Source of the DNA: Adineta steineri
Lineage: Eukaryota > Rotifera > Eurotatoria > Adinetida > Adinetidae
Assembly: GCA_905250115.1 (NCBI GenBank)
Contig: CAJNOI010000029.1
Location: forward strand, 248,001 to 312,000
DNA: 64,000 nucleotides
Direction: 5' to 3'
The translations under genes were made by a program, and so were the position numbers. Under the pieces are notes generated by a model, which was given only the letters and a program-made list of their open reading frames with translations, was not told the DNA's origin and did no database searches. Numbering within the stretch: the first letter of the stretch is position 1; every line of letters starts with the position of its first letter. This document shows positions 35,153 to 46,600 of this stretch, piece by piece.

Positions 35153-35965
35153 CTGATTCTTTTTTTAATCTTGATTAAAGTGAAAAATAATTGGCAGAAG
35201 GGTATGGTGACACTAGATTCAACCCTCATTCACATCCACACTTAGGATGTTTCACTATTTTAATCTTATAGAGTGATTATCAGAAGTGTAAATCACGGAT
35301 GATAGTCAAGTAATTCATGATTGGAGTAATAACGATTGTTTGGAGAAAGTTTATTTTTCATGTTTCCTATCTATTGCGTAACATTTTCAGTAGGCCCTCC
35401 ATAACTTTTGAATTTTTGAGATAAGCAAGTTGAATCAATAATAAAACAGAAATAAAAAAGAGAGCACTGTAACGTTTTGCAGTGAAGCTTATAAGTGATG
35501 TCTTTGATGTTGTCTCTCATTGCTCAGAAATTTCAAAAAAAACTTTTCTCTGTTGTTACCTGGTTTTTTGAAGAATCAGTACTTGCAAGGCCTAGCAGCA
35601 CAAAGCAAGGTGAGGATCGGATTGAGGACCAATGGCTCACTAACTTTCACGTCTAAATCGAGTTGTCAGTTGAGGATCGTTCCTCGTAAATAGAAATGAA
35701 TCAATATATAGTTTACATTGGATTTAAGAAATCATTAAAAAATAAAACAATGATGTTATTTATTGATTTGAAATTTCACATTTTTACTATAAAATTACAA
35801 GCAGAGACAGTTTATAAAGAATTTAGAACAGATGTCGTTGGTTTCCATCAATGACTATCGATGGATATATTTGTATTGGTTGTTATAAAAATCCAGAAAA
35901 TATCAACAATAATTGAAGATTTCGATAAATCTTTTATTAATATTAGTAGATTGTTGCCATACGAA
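35153..35965. other. Intergenic before RCL1
   Basis: Contains a weak telomere-like pair (agggtatggtgacactag ... tcacatccacactt, 35203-35247) and no supported gene. Confidence 0.45.
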
Positions 35966-37542
35966 ATGACTCTTCAATTTGATGGTTGTGCTTATTTTCG
36001 TCAACGTCTTGTATTATCAACACTTAGTTGTCAATCAATTAAAATAAAAAATATTCGTTCACAAGAAAATCAACCTGGACTACGCGGTAATAGTATTATT
36101 TGTTCGAAATTTTTTATATGAATTTATTTATTTTAATAGATTTTGAAGTCAGTCTATTACATTTATTAGAAAAACTTACAAATGGAAGTAAAGTAGAAAT
36201 CAATGCCACAGGTACTTCACTTTATTATGCTCCCGGTGCATTAATTGGTGGAAGTATCGAACATGAATGTTCATTACAACGTAGTATTGGTTATTTTCTT
36301 GAATTTGTTCTCTATATGGCACCATTTATGAAAACAGCACTTGAACTTCGATTAAAAGGTGTAACTAATGATCGTGATGATCCTTCAGTAAATATTTCTT
36401 TTGACTTTTTTTTTATAATTATATTGATGTGATTTTAGGTTGACTTAATCAAATATTCAGCGATACCAATTATGAAACGATTTCTTGGATCAGACGATGG
36501 TTTAGAATTCAAAGTAATTATATAATTAAAAATAATATCTTTTCTCAATTCTTTGTATATAGATTAATAAACGAGGTGCTAAACCAAATGGTGGCGGTGA
36601 AATTTTCTTTCGTTGTCCAACAAAAATGAAATTACGACCATGTCAATGGACGGATGTTGGAAAAATTAAAAGAATTCGTGGTGTTGCGTAAGAATATTAG
36701 ATTTAAATAATTCTATTCTATTTTAATAAATTCTAGATATGCTATGCGTGTATCACCAAGTATAGCAAATCGTTTAATAGAAACAGCAAAAGGATTATTA
36801 TTAAAATTTTTACCCGATGTTTATATATATGTTGATCATCAAAAAGGAATCAATGCTGGTTTGTAAGTCTTTCATTTAATATTAACTAAAAATTTTAAAC
36901 TTTATTTTTTTTTATATAGATCACCTGGTTATGGTTTAACATTAGCTGCTGAAACAAAAAATGGTACTGTAATTTGTGCCGAAAGTTGTTCAATACCACG
37001 AGCTGAAGAAGGTGAAACAACAACTATAACAATCCCAGAAGAATTAGCTAAAGAAGCTGTTTTTAAACTTCTTGATGAAATATATAAAGTAAAAAAAAAG
37101 AAATGATTTTATTTTGAAGATATAAATTCTAAAAATATTTTAGGCAGGTGTAGTTGATTCATTTGGTCAATCATTAATTTTTCATTATATGGCATTAAAT
37201 CAAGCAGATGTATCAAAAGTTATAACAGGTCCACTTAATTCTTATTCGTTAGTATTTAATCCATTTTTATAGTTTAGTTTTATTTAATAATACATATTAT
37301 TTAGAATGCAATATCTTCGATATTTAAAACAATTCTTTCAAATAATGTTTAAAATCGAAAATGCAAAAGAATTACCGAAAAATGTCACTGAAAAAATGGA
37401 AGAAGAAACAAATGAATCAGATGAAGAAAAAAACGATGACGATGATACTGATGATGATGATGAATTAAAAACTGGTAGTCCAAAAATTCTTCTTACTGCT
37501 ATAGGAATTGGCTATCATAATTTAACAAAAACTTTGATTTAA
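35966..37542 (+). CDS. RCL1: RCL1, RNA 3'-phosphate cyclase-like protein
   Basis: Eight exons in phase: 35966-36086, 36140-36387, 36439-36513, 36563-36687, 36737-36862, 36920-37088, 37144-37247, 37305-37542 (401 residues). Hallmarks in order: FRQRLVLSTLS, INATGTSLYYAPG, GGSIEHECS, RSIGYFLE, GVTNDRDDPSVD, RGAKPNGGGE, GKIKRIRG, SPSIANRL, SPGYGL. RCL1 is the non-cyclase paralogue that acts with BMS1 in early 40S pre-rRNA cleavage in the nucleolus (established). It lacks the catalytic His motif of true RtcA cyclases near the C-terminus, as expected. An acidic insert (about residues 355-380, EEETNESDEEKNDDDD) near the end is unusual. The start ATG was chosen because it opens directly on the conserved first strand. 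Confidence 0.95.
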
Positions 37543-38192
37543 AAATTGTTTTGTTATTAATATTGTTTTTGATTTGTTATAATAAAAAATGGTTATACTA
37601 TTCGATATGAATAGTAAAAAAGAAATTATGTCGGTAAATTTATAAGAAGTTTAATCATCGTCTTTCGGATGTTTATTATTATCGAATATAAGAATGTTCT
37701 TGAAAAAAAACTAATCAAAAGATGTCAACAGAAAAATTTATGTCTAAACAATAAAAAACCTTCTCATGTTTAATTAAAGTGTTTACAATGTGTTCTTTTA
37801 ATCATTTATTCTATTGTTTATCTAAAAAAGAATATTTACATCATTTATTTCTATTTTTTGTATGCTGATTAGCATTTGACACGCACGCTATAGAATACGA
37901 AATTTATGAAATGTTACTCTTTAATATAAATCTCTTATTGAAATTAATAACGGGTAGATTAGGTTTCAATAGATTTTAATTGAATGAAATGATGTAGAAA
38001 ACTCCATGGAGGAGACGACTGATATTTTGTACTTAAATACAATCTTTTTAATCGTCCATAATAGGAGATAAGAATAATTAAATTCAGATGTTGTCTGTCT
38101 GGTTCACCTCGATTTATATTAATAAATAGAGTATCGTTCGATATTTTTTATTGAAACAAGAAAAAGAAGAAAAGAAAAGTTCACTGTTTGTT
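37543..38192. other. Convergent 3' spacer RCL1/GPCR
   Basis: AT-rich region between two converging genes; nothing else seen. Confidence 0.5.
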
Positions 38193-39317
38193 TCACAAAC
38201 CGGTTGAAGTATATAAACCAAATGTATGTAAACGTCTTTGTGTTATTTCATTATTTCCTAATCCTAATAATTGTCTTAAAGTTACACGAAATTGTGGTGA
38301 TGCAATACCATAAAGAACAAAATTTAATGCATGATTTGAATATGATAATAATAATGTTATAGAATTATATAATCGATAACGATGTTCTTGATTAAGTTCT
38401 TGAAATACTTGTCCAATAACAATCGGGGCAAGTAATACAATAAAAACAAGATTTAATATTAATAACATATAGGATATTTGTTTTGCACGATGTGTACCTT
38501 TACGTGTTTTATTTTTTGTTGTTTTATTCATTGTTGTTTTACTTAAGGAAAAAAATAAACGATACGCAATTATTCCAGCACATATAGTCATAATAAGAAA
38601 TGGAATAAGTACATAAGAAAAAAGATCAATAATACTGTAAGGTTTTTCAAAAAATTCAAAATAAATTTTTGATGTATTATGTGTACAATCAATTTTTTGT
38701 TGATATGATGAAATATTATTTATAGTCGAATGAATTATTGTTTGTTTCGAACCCATAAATAATAGAATATGACTATTTATTAATGAAATAATTATACACA
38801 TTGCTAAAAATATTCGATCGGCTGATTTTGGACGACAAAAACGTTTATTTAATTGTATAACTGTACATGCAATAGCACGATCAATTGAAACAATAGTTAA
38901 TATCCATGATGATAAATGTGTTGTAACATATGTTAAAAATGTATGAAATTTACAAAGTAGTAAATTTTGTTCTCTTATATCAAATAGAAAATAATCACGT
39001 AATATAAGATTTCCTAAACCTAAATAAAGTACAATTAAATCAACAATTGATAAATAAGCTAAATAACGAAATGTTGAATGTGTACGTAATTGCTTTTGTG
39101 TAAAAACAATGAATGATAAAGAATTACCAATACTACCAATAAATAAACAAATTATAGCAAATGGTCGTGTAATACGAGGATCATATATATCACTTGGTAC
39201 AGAGATTATTTCTGTTATTAATGTACTTAATGGTGTATTTATTGTTGTTACACTTGAATGAATATTATTTTCTTGTACATACGATAATGAACTTGAAACA
39301 GACCATATTAGTGACAT
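38193..39317 (-). CDS. Rhodopsin-family GPCR, orphan peptide-receptor type
   Basis: Single-exon 374-codon receptor. Seven hydrophobic segments are visible. TM1 has IGNSLSFIVF, TM2 YLAYLSIVDLIVLY with the conserved Asp, TM3 starts after a conserved Cys (LLLCKFHTFL) and ends SIDRAIACT, TM6 follows a basic loop (KNKTRKGTHRAKQISYMLL) and TM7 is NHALNFVLYGIASPQFR. The extracellular N-terminus has no sequon-rich tail. Motifs diverge from the classic receptor: DRA in place of DRY and NFVLY in place of NPxxY. It fits the expanded FMRFamide/neuropeptide-like receptors of rotifers; ligand unknown. It diverges from PI4KA with 1.4 kb between them. Confidence 0.85.
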   Translation of the reverse strand: MSLIWSVSSSLSYVQENNIHSSVTTINTPLSTLITEIISVPSDIYDPRITRPFAIICLFIGSIGNSLSFIVFTQKQLRTHSTFRYLAYLSIVDLIVLYLGLGNLILRDYFLFDIREQNLLLCKFHTFLTYVTTHLSSWILTIVSIDRAIACTVIQLNKRFCRPKSADRIFLAMCIIISLINSHILLFMGSKQTIIHSTINNISSYQQKIDCTHNTSKIYFEFFEKPYSIIDLFSYVLIPFLIMTICAGIIAYRLFFSLSKTTMNKTTKNKTRKGTHRAKQISYMLLILNLVFIVLLAPIVIGQVFQELNQEHRYRLYNSITLLLSYSNHALNFVLYGIASPQFRVTLRQLLGLGNNEITQRRLHTFGLYTSTGL

Positions 39318-40691
39318 TTGAAGAATAATTATTATTATTATTATCGGAAGATTAAATAATATAAACTAAGTAAATAATTCTAATTAGTATATGATAGTTT
39401 TAAAAAAGATAACATTGTTGACAGTACACCATTCGTGCTATATTCTATAAAATAAAGACGGAAATCTGATGTCACCATATACAATAAGAAGAAACTAAAT
39501 TAATTAGTGTTATGTGTTATTTTATAGACTTCTGACGTGTGTATTTATGCGTAAGAATACGACGTGGGTGAAAAGAAAAATAAGAATATATCGTTTTTTT
39601 TCTTCTCTCTTCGCTATACTATATATGATTTCTGTCTTCAAGGTTCTTTGCTCTTCCTTCATTTTTTGTTCTGATCTTTCTTTGCTCTCTTGTTGAAAAA
39701 TATAAATGCATCTGTTCGTCAACGCAGAGACTACATTATATACAAAACAAAAATTATTCTGAATCAAATATATACATTTATTTATGAGATTAATATTTAA
39801 CCAAAGGTCATAATAAATTTCGAATATTGTATGATATTCCTTTAAGCAGTCCTTCTCATGTCATTCATGATAAATATAAAAATAGCCTTATTGAGACACT
39901 GATGAGTGATTTAACTAAATAACACCTATCAACAGTAATACTGGCAAATTTCCCAACGGAGATATGGCTAATTATGCAGTCAATAAATCACAGATGACTT
40001 TTGCTTTCTGACAAATTGTATAATTCTATGTTGTCTGTCTTATATAGTTGTAAATAGGGATAAATACTGTGTAGAAAAGTGTATTCTAGAAAGTCATGAT
40101 TTTTTTCAAAATTTCTAATAGAATACAAATTGTAGAAGAGTGTTTGTTATTCTATCATTTTACATGATTGACTTCCCAAGAGAGTGATACATGTTTGCAA
40201 TCCCAATTTTTCTTTTTTTTTCTGTTTTCTATTATGTAAATCAAGAAAAGCGTATATTTCAAAATAATGCTATATCACATATTTTCTTGGATAAAATTGT
40301 TTATATACATTCATTCGTGTCAAACGGAATTTTCAATTTAATATTTTACATACTGAATTAAATGACAAAATGTCTATGACAGAAAACTAATCATATTAGC
40401 AAAAATAAAATTGATTTTGAATCATGTTTTCTTTATATTATCATTTTAATTGACTAAAGATGTTAAATAATAGTAATTAATTTGACAGGTATGTTCTCTG
40501 AAGATAGTTAATTTGGCAATATGATTTATTGATGATTTAAATGAATTATAATTAATTCATAGATATCACTAGTTTATGCTTAAACACCTTCAGGAAGTAA
40601 AAGGTTTTTTTTATTGGCTACTATAATAAAATAATTGATGAGAAAGTGTCGTTTTCATAGCAATGAGCTGATTTAACTCATAATAATAAGA
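39318..40691. other. Divergent intergenic region GPCR/PI4KA
   Basis: AT-rich; small overlapping frames near 39514-39767 on both strands lack coding character. Likely holds both promoters. Confidence 0.5.
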
Positions 40692-43600
40692 ATGTTGCTT
40701 GAGTCAAATCATATTAATATCCTTTTATCATTTGTTCGTACAATATCTAAATCAAATGATCCTGATAAATTATTATTAGATAATAAAGTATATAAACAAA
40801 ATTCTCTTCTAATAGAATAATATATATATATTCTATTCTATTTTTATCTTATATATAGCGTTGTTCATTATTACTTAATTCATTATTAAAACAAATTCAA
40901 GATCGTAGTTCATCTGGTTCTAAATTTTACATTGATCAACGTTTAGAAAATATAATTACAGCTGTAGGTTATTTAGCTGTTGAATTAGATGATAAATGCA
41001 AAGTATAAAAATTCAATTTTATTTTTAACTATTTTCTTCATTTCATTTTATTTAAAGATTCGAGCACAAATTATTAAAGTTTTAATTGAGTTTTATGAGA
41101 AAATACCAACAGCAAAATATTATGAAGTAGCTACACTTAGTTATAAATATGGTAACAACAAACAAGACATTTTATCATCTTTATTCTAATGAGATTATTT
41201 TTTTCTTCTTCTCATAATAGTATTACCTTCGGCGGAAGTCTTTAGTTTTGTTCTTCATACAATTCTAACGGAACTTGCAGCGACATCCGATGATGCCAAA
41301 TCACGAGAGAAAGTAAACTAAATTAAATTTATATATATTGTTACATATTATTTATCTATCAGATTATGTTTCATATTGCGGATATTATTCGACAAATTGT
41401 TGAAGGTTTACGTAAAGCAGTTCATGATAAATCGAAAGGTATTGTTGATTAAATAATAATAAGAAATTTTTACATTTAAATTACAGAAAAACATCAATCA
41501 ATCTATCGATTTGAAGTACCATTTCTATTTGGAGCATTACGAGCAATTGGAAGGTAAAGAATTTTATTTCGATTCACGTTATCTTGTAATCTTTGAACTT
41601 TTCTTTATCAGTATCTATTGAAGGTTATTACCTCTTATCTTTCTTTTAGAATATCTGTAACCGATCAAAGTTTAATATCTCAATTATTTCCAATAAATTT
41701 CAATTTATTAACACAATCAACTTATATTGACCAGAAAGAATCATTAGATAATAATAATAAAACGAATTCAAATACATTTCGTCCAATTTTATCGAAAATT
41801 TTATCAAAAAATATTCTATCATCAACAAATGATACTATTTCACAATTAGTATTTTCAAATCCATTAGATCAACATGATATTTCATCAACATATCGATCCA
41901 TATCGTAAGTTGTCTTGTTTTGATCATATATAACTATTTTTATTATTGTCATTAATCATATTGTTTACAATATGTTTTGTCATTATCATACAAAGAATGT
42001 TTAATAGTCGTTTACCTTTAGCAATTAATAACAATAAAATCTATTGACGTACTTCGATAGACATATATCAAAAAATAAAAACAAGACAAAAAATGTTAAT
42101 TATCAATAATAGCTTTTGCACTCGAAAATATTCTATCAATTTATTTGAATTTAATGAAATATATATTTTCTTATAGGTCGACAGAAAGCACTGATCAACA
42201 TATATCGGAAGATAATCTTCCAATAACTTCTTTATTTTTCTCTATTTCTGGTTCAACATATCGACGTCATCGTCGATCATCTTCAGAGACAATTTCGAAT
42301 CGTTTTCGTATTTGTTTAACTGCACCTGTTCTAGATCATTTACATGAAGTAAATTTTATTATTTATATTTAATAATAAATCAACTGAAATTTTGTTTTAG
42401 ACATTTAAATTAATTGATAATCATATTGTGAAATATTTGGATAAAATAGCTAGTGAAGAACATGATTTAATTCATAAATCAACTACTTATGCATCATATG
42501 TAATAAATTATTTCGAATAAATCATGAAATATTTTTTTTTGTTTTTAGTCAAAACGTTATTTTCCTTATGCGTATTTTGGTGATATTCTTATTTTATGTA
42601 TTATAAAATTTTTTCGTGATAATCTTGAATTGCTTAATAAATCTTCTGGTAAGTTAAATCGAAATTGAAAATATTAATTTTTAATCTATTCTTTAGAACG
42701 ATTGGTGTCAATTAGGAAATCTATTTATTTATTTGTTCAACAATTAATTGCAATCAAAGTATTAGATTTAGATAATGATGAATATAAAAAAAATTCACAT
42801 CGATATCGAACACGTGTTGATGCTAATGCAGCAGCATTGGAATTACTTTGTTTATCTTGTGATGATGAAACAGGTATGTTATAGAAGGAAATTTATATTG
42901 ATTTCAAATTAGTTTTACTAATCTTCATCTTCTTCTTTTCTTTTTTGTACTTAACATATTTCTTACTAATGAATATTCTTAGATCTTCAGGGTTCAAGTA
43001 AAGATTTTTTCAGTATGTATATAATGTTAAAAACAAACTGGGCTTTACTTATCATAAATAATGTTCTTCTTCACTGATTTTTTCGTTCTATCACTGATTT
43101 AAGTATTAATCATAATATACATGAAGAAGAAAATATTTTTGTCATGGTCACGATATTTCTTCTGATTATTATGACATGATAAAGTTTAGAGAATTATGAG
43201 TAAACAAACTATCGATCGTATTCAACTTATAAGTAAATTGATATTGCTGATACAACAGCTGAATAAACTATATCAGTTACAGTCATATCGATTTCTTTTT
43301 TTTGTTATAAATTTTGTCTTATTCGGCTATAAGACAGTTTAATCGAATTTTTTTCATCAAAAAATAATACGATATACTTAAAATCATTGAATATTGTTTG
43401 TATTCACAATGCATTCTTCTTCTTAACTTTAAATCTTCTATTTTGTGAGGAAAAAGAAAGCACATACTAACAGTTGTAGCTTTTTCCATACGTATATATA
43501 AATATAAGACAAAAATCAGTGAATTGTTTGTTTATAATTTAACAAAAAACAGGGGTTTTAACAAGATATGATCTTATTTCTTAAACTCAAGAAAAAAACT

Positions 43601-46600
43601 TCTTAATGCGTGTGAATATATATCTAACTAATCATATAGCATGCTGTTTTATTCTTTTCAATGTATCTTATTATCGAAATTGTTGTCATCTTTGTAAAAA
43701 TCTGTACGATGCTTTCGTAAGAAAATCGTAACTGTCAACTTTATTCTTAATTTCTTAAACTTTATTATTTTTATGATTGATCGATTATCTTTTTTTTGTT
43801 CTCATCGTATAGAAGCACAAAAACTATGTACAAAATGTGCAGAAAAATTCACGCAAGAAACAATTAGTACAAAATTATTATCAGTACAAATGCCATTATT
43901 AATGACATCATTAGAAGTATTAAGTCGTTTAGCAGAACAACATCAATCATTGTCAACATATACAATACGTGCCTTATGCGATTTTTTAATTGAGCCATCA
44001 CCTGTTCTTTTTAAATTATATCGACATACAAGTCAAAAACTTGATGGAGAGGGACGTCGTTCATATACAAATGAATATAATCGGAATTCAAAAGAAAAAT
44101 ATCGAGCATATCACATATTCGAAAAATTACGAGATACTGCAATTGAAGGATTATGCAGGTTAGTATTTTTTGTATAACAAAATTCATATATAATAACGGT
44201 TCTTTTGTCAAGATCATTATTTATACGTTTAAATTCGGATCCAAAATGTGTTGAAGCATTACTTACACAACTTTCGGCTAGACTTGCATCAGGACATATA
44301 AATAATAAGTAAGTAATAGATGATTGGGCTTCTTCTTTTTTTGTTGATCGTATAGGTTATATATGATTGCATTTTGTATATAAAAAAAACGTCTATCTCA
44401 TCGATATTTTCAGTACGAATTGGATGTTTAATATTATACTGCTTGATGCAGCACCACTTAAACATCGTTCAGCAATACGAAATGATGTTGATAACGAAAA
44501 ATATGAAAATTTATTGTAAGTGAAATAATTCGTAGAAAAATGCTTGTATGCTATTAGTTTGTTCAGCTTTTGTTATTGTTTATTGGTATGTGAAAAGCTA
44601 ACGGTGACTATTGTGCGTGCATTTGATGAATTCATTTGTTTAGTTGTTGTATTCGATTTGATATGAGTTTGACGTTGGATAAAAATTGATGGAATCATTG
44701 CTCTTTTATTAAGCTGAAAAATGCTCGCTTTCAACTTCCTCGAAACAGCTTCTATATTTTAAAAAGCATAATTTTATTTAGGCAAACATCATTAGTTTCT
44801 CATAATACAATTCTAACATTGGGTCATATGGCAATCGCTTTAAAAGATGTTGAACATACTCAACAATCAATTTTAGCTCGTTTTCAACAACGTATTGGTG
44901 ATCCGCCATCACCGCTTGATATACTTATTATAAATCAAATTGGATCTATGCTGATTTCTAGTCTCGTAAGTTAAATTTTGCTAATTGTAAAGAAAATCAT
45001 TTGACTTTTTTATATAGCCGTCAACAACTTACGAAGAAATTATTCAACTTTTTACGAAAATAATTATTGATTCTACTTATCAAACGTATGATAATGCAAG
45101 TACATCCAGTAATACTACAGATCGATATCCAACAAAATATATGTATATTAATTTTTAAAAAAAAGATTGTTTTTTTGTTCTAAATTTTAAGTTTTTCTTA
45201 GACAAGCATCTCAAGCTGTGATTGATGCATTAGGTAATGTTGCTGCTAATATACAAGATTCAACAGAATTAATGAATCTTTTAACAAGTATTCTTGAATT
45301 ATTTGTTCAACTTGGTTTACGAGCTAAAGATGCAAGTGAAAAATCGACTAAAAGTGCTCTTAAAGTAAGTTCACATCTTCTATACATGACCATATTCTTA
45401 TATATATGTATATATCAAAGGTTTCAAATACAGCTGGTAGTCTTGGTATTTTAATACCAGTTATTGCGGTTATTATGTCTCGAATGAATGTGATAACAGA
45501 CCCATCCGAACGTGTTTTTCGTTTATTTCAACGTTTTTGGTTTTATTGTGTTTTATATGGATTTACTGAATCAGAAGGAGGTTTATGGCCATCAGAATGG
45601 CATGATTGTATTCGATTTATTTCAACTAAATCACCTGCATTAGTTGCTCAAAATTTAAACTATGTACCATTAAAAGCTGCAATGCCATTAAAACCAGAAC
45701 AAATTACAAAAGTAAATCAAAATTATAATATTTAATAATTTGCTTTTATTGTTTGTTTCTATAGGAAGATAATAATGAGTTAAAATCAAAATTAAATTAT
45801 TTATTCTCATATTATACAGGTGCGAAAGGATATATTGATCGATTTGGTTTTGAACAAAGTGCTTATACACTTTCAGTGTATTATCTTGAAACATTTAGGT
45901 AGGATTTTACAAACTAGCTTTTTTTAATAATAAGAAATAAACAGGACGAAGATTTTCTATTCGATAGTATAAGAAAAAACGCAGTATTTTGTTTTTTAGG
46001 TGGGCGTCGCCCATCATATTACATAATTATATCTTTATCTATTTATTTAGAGTTCGACACTCACTCGATCCATCAGCATTACAATGTATATTTTCTTATC
46101 TTGAAGATCCAGGTTTAATTAGAGATAAATATGGTAATGAAATTATATATTGACATGAATAGATCAATTGAATAGTTTCATTTCTTTTTCAATTAGGTTT
46201 ATGGACATTAATGATAGCTGTGGGAAGAAAAAGTCTTGCGATTTATGTTGATGAAATGAAAAAATTAGTATGATTTAAATATTTAGATTGATTTGAAAAA
46301 TATATTTAATTCATAGCCAAAAAGTCCTGAACGAAATAAAAATCTTGAAGTTCAATGTCAATTTTTTATGGTTAAACGAACACATGTTCGAACAGAAGTA
46401 CGAGAAGAAGCTAAACTCTATCTACATACATTATTATCAAAAAATGCGTAAATTTTCTTATTTATCATAAATTCTTACAATAATATTATTGATTTAATTG
46501 TTTTTAGTTTTCCACATTTATTCTGCAGTTCAGTTGTTATTGAAACTCTCATGAATATTATTAATATTCTATCATATTCATTAAATGAAGATAATTTACA

